DNA from: Pseudomonadota bacterium
GTDB taxonomy: Bacteria > Pseudomonadota > Alphaproteobacteria > Rhizobiales > Tepidamorphaceae
Length of the DNA stretch: 64,000 nt
Reading direction: 5' to 3'
NCBI GenBank assembly: GCA_023458595.1
Contig: JAEWYT010000041.1
Span: forward strand, 37,262-101,261
The stretch's first letter is position 1. The number at the start of each line of letters is the position of its first letter. The notes beneath the pieces were generated by a model. It did no database searches. It was not told where the DNA came from and worked only from the letters and a program-made list of their open reading frames with translations. Shown in pieces: positions 62,899 through 64,000 of this stretch. A program made the position numbers and the translations under genes.

Positions 62899-63936
62899 GT
62901 GAAAACCATCTCTTTTGCCACCGTCGCCGCGGCCGCGGTGACGGCGGCCATCGTCGCCACGCCCGCTTCGGCGCGCGACCAGATCCGCATCGTCGGCTCG
63001 TCGACGGTGTTCCCGTTCACCCAGGCGGTCGCCGAGCAGTTCGCGAACGCCACCGGCAATCCCGCTCCGGTCGTCGAGTCGACCGGCACGGGCGGCGGCA
63101 TGAAGATCTTCTGCGGCGGCGTCGGCCCGGACAACCCGGACATCACCGGCGCTTCGCGCGCGATGAAGGAGTCCGAGTTCAAGGCCTGCAAGGAAGCCGG
63201 CGTCGATTCCGTCACCGAAGTGCTGATCGGCTATGACGGCATCGCGTTCGCCAGCTCGCGCGAAGGCACCACGATGAACGTCACCCGCCCGCAGCTCTTC
63301 CAGGCGCTCGCCGCCGAGGTCGAGGTGGACGGCAAGATCGTGCCGAACCCCTACAAGAAGTGGTCGGATATCGACGCCTCGCTGCCGGACGCCGCCATCA
63401 CCGTGTTCGGCCCGCCGCCGACCTCGGGCACCCGCGACGCCTGGGTCGAGCTCGTCATGGAGCACGGCTGCGAGACGTTCCCGGCCATCGAGGCCCTCGA
63501 CAAGGACAAGAAGAAGGAAGTCTGCGCCCGCATGCGTCAGGACGGCCCCTTCGTCGAAGCGGGCGAGAACGACAACCTGATCGTTCAGCGCCTGAACGCC
63601 GACCACAATGCGTTCGGCATCTTCGGCTTCTCGTTCCTCTACGAGAACCAGGACACGCTCGAAGGCGAGCAGATCGACGGCGTCGCGCCTTCGATCGAGA
63701 CGATCGCCGACGGCTCCTATCCGGTGTCGCGTCCGCTGTTCTTCTACATCAAGAACGCGCATCGCGGCGTCATCCCCGGCCTCAGCGAGTTCATCGAGGA
63801 GTACGTCTCCGAGGCGGCGATGGGCGAAGGCGGCTATCTCTCCGAGCGCGGCCTGATCCCGCTCGCCGCGGAGAAGCGCGAGGAAGTCCGCAAGTCCGCC
63901 ACCGACGGCACGCCGATGAACCGCTTCGGCAGCTAA
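62899..63936 (+). CDS. pstS: Phosphate ABC transporter substrate-binding protein
   Basis: The product is 345 residues from the GTG at 62899, preceded by GGGAG; an ATG at 62881 is the alternative. A signal peptide ends near ASA-RD. PstS landmarks are RIVGSSTVFPFTQAVAEQFA, ESTGTGGGMKIFCGGVGPDNPDITGASRAMKESE and VFGPPPTSGTRDAWVELV, with Ser, Thr and Asp residues that bind phosphate. It captures phosphate in the periplasm for the PstCAB transporter, presumably encoded past the window edge. Phosphate control is supported by the Pho box. Confidence 0.95.
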   Translation: MKTISFATVAAAAVTAAIVATPASARDQIRIVGSSTVFPFTQAVAEQFANATGNPAPVVESTGTGGGMKIFCGGVGPDNPDITGASRAMKESEFKACKEAGVDSVTEVLIGYDGIAFASSREGTTMNVTRPQLFQALAAEVEVDGKIVPNPYKKWSDIDASLPDAAITVFGPPPTSGTRDAWVELVMEHGCETFPAIEALDKDKKKEVCARMRQDGPFVEAGENDNLIVQRLNADHNAFGIFGFSFLYENQDTLEGEQIDGVAPSIETIADGSYPVSRPLFFYIKNAHRGVIPGLSEFIEEYVSEAAMGEGGYLSERGLIPLAAEKREEVRKSATDGTPMNRFGS

Positions 63937-64000
63937 TCGCTTCAACCGCCGGACCTCGCGCCGCCCGGCGGGCGGGGCGGGGGGGGCCCCCCCCAAAATA
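63937..64000. other. Terminal 64 bases with long G and C runs
   Basis: After the pstS stop there is GC-rich sequence ending in a run of about eight G, eight C and then AAAATA. A stem (CCGCCCGGCGGGCGG) could be an intercistronic hairpin after pstS, but the homopolymer runs look like a low-quality sequence end. No gene is seen. Confidence 0.4.

Overview
The window is GC-rich DNA that reads like an alphaproteobacterium, probably Hyphomicrobiales (Rhizobiales). The clues are a sarcosine oxidase soxBDAG set beside a GbdR-like regulator, cobalamin-dependent MttB-type methyltransferases, a short PutA with a divergent Lrp-type regulator, a DUF1127 protein, an imelysin iron operon behind an Irr-like palindrome, and many extragenic palindromes. 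The genus cannot be told from the sequence. Both edges cut into a locus: soxG is truncated on the left, and the pst operon continues past the right edge.

Layout. 1-6.8 kb: sarcosine oxidase genes (minus strand) and a divergent AraC/GlxA regulator. 6.8-9.9 kb: an AI-2E-type permease and an acyltransferase-3/SGNH protein. 10-17.7 kb: a dimethylglycine/sarcosine dehydrogenase-like flavoprotein, a divergent spermidine/putrescine-type ABC importer and a DUF1127 protein. 17.8-23.7 kb: a LysR regulator, then a minus-strand operon for a corrinoid reactivase, a small helical protein, a methyltetrahydrofolate:corrinoid methyltransferase and a methylenetetrahydrofolate reductase. 24-27.6 kb: a thioredoxin-like protein, a small secreted protein, a beta-ketoadipyl-CoA thiolase and MsrQ. 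27.7-32 kb: a corrinoid protein, a divergent MttB-family methyltransferase, an aldo/keto reductase and a 4Fe-4S protein. 32.0-32.8 kb: an AT-rich HNH gene, clearly foreign. 32.8-45.8 kb: a second FAD-GcvT demethylase, a second MttB homologue, a dipeptide-type ABC importer, an iron-type alcohol dehydrogenase and an enolase-superfamily enzyme. 45.9-47.2 kb: a complete IS4-family element inserted in a palindromic repeat. 47.3-50 kb: an N-methylproline demethylase-like flavoprotein and an L,D-transpeptidase. 50-55.2 kb: a periplasmic imelysin/cytochrome operon. 55.3-59 kb: putA and its regulator. 59-64 kb: small genes, a CYTH protein, a secreted phosphoesterase, then phoR and pstS behind a Pho box.

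The unifying theme is stripping methyl groups from quaternary and tertiary amines onto tetrahydrofolate. A cobalamin relay (MttB, corrinoid protein, methylTHF methyltransferase, reactivase, MTHFR) could take the first methyl from a betaine. DMGDH-like and sarcosine oxidase flavoenzymes would take the rest and deliver methylene-THF. The StcD-like demethylase and PutA suggest that proline betaine is handled as well.

The most interesting signals are: (i) the proteins expected to touch the corrinoid protein carry Arg/Gly-rich basic tails, while the corrinoid protein has a strongly acidic N-terminus, which suggests electrostatic docking; (ii) a GTCGCAA motif recurs in five control regions of the one-carbon genes; (iii) extragenic palindromes sit in every visible gap of the sox operon.
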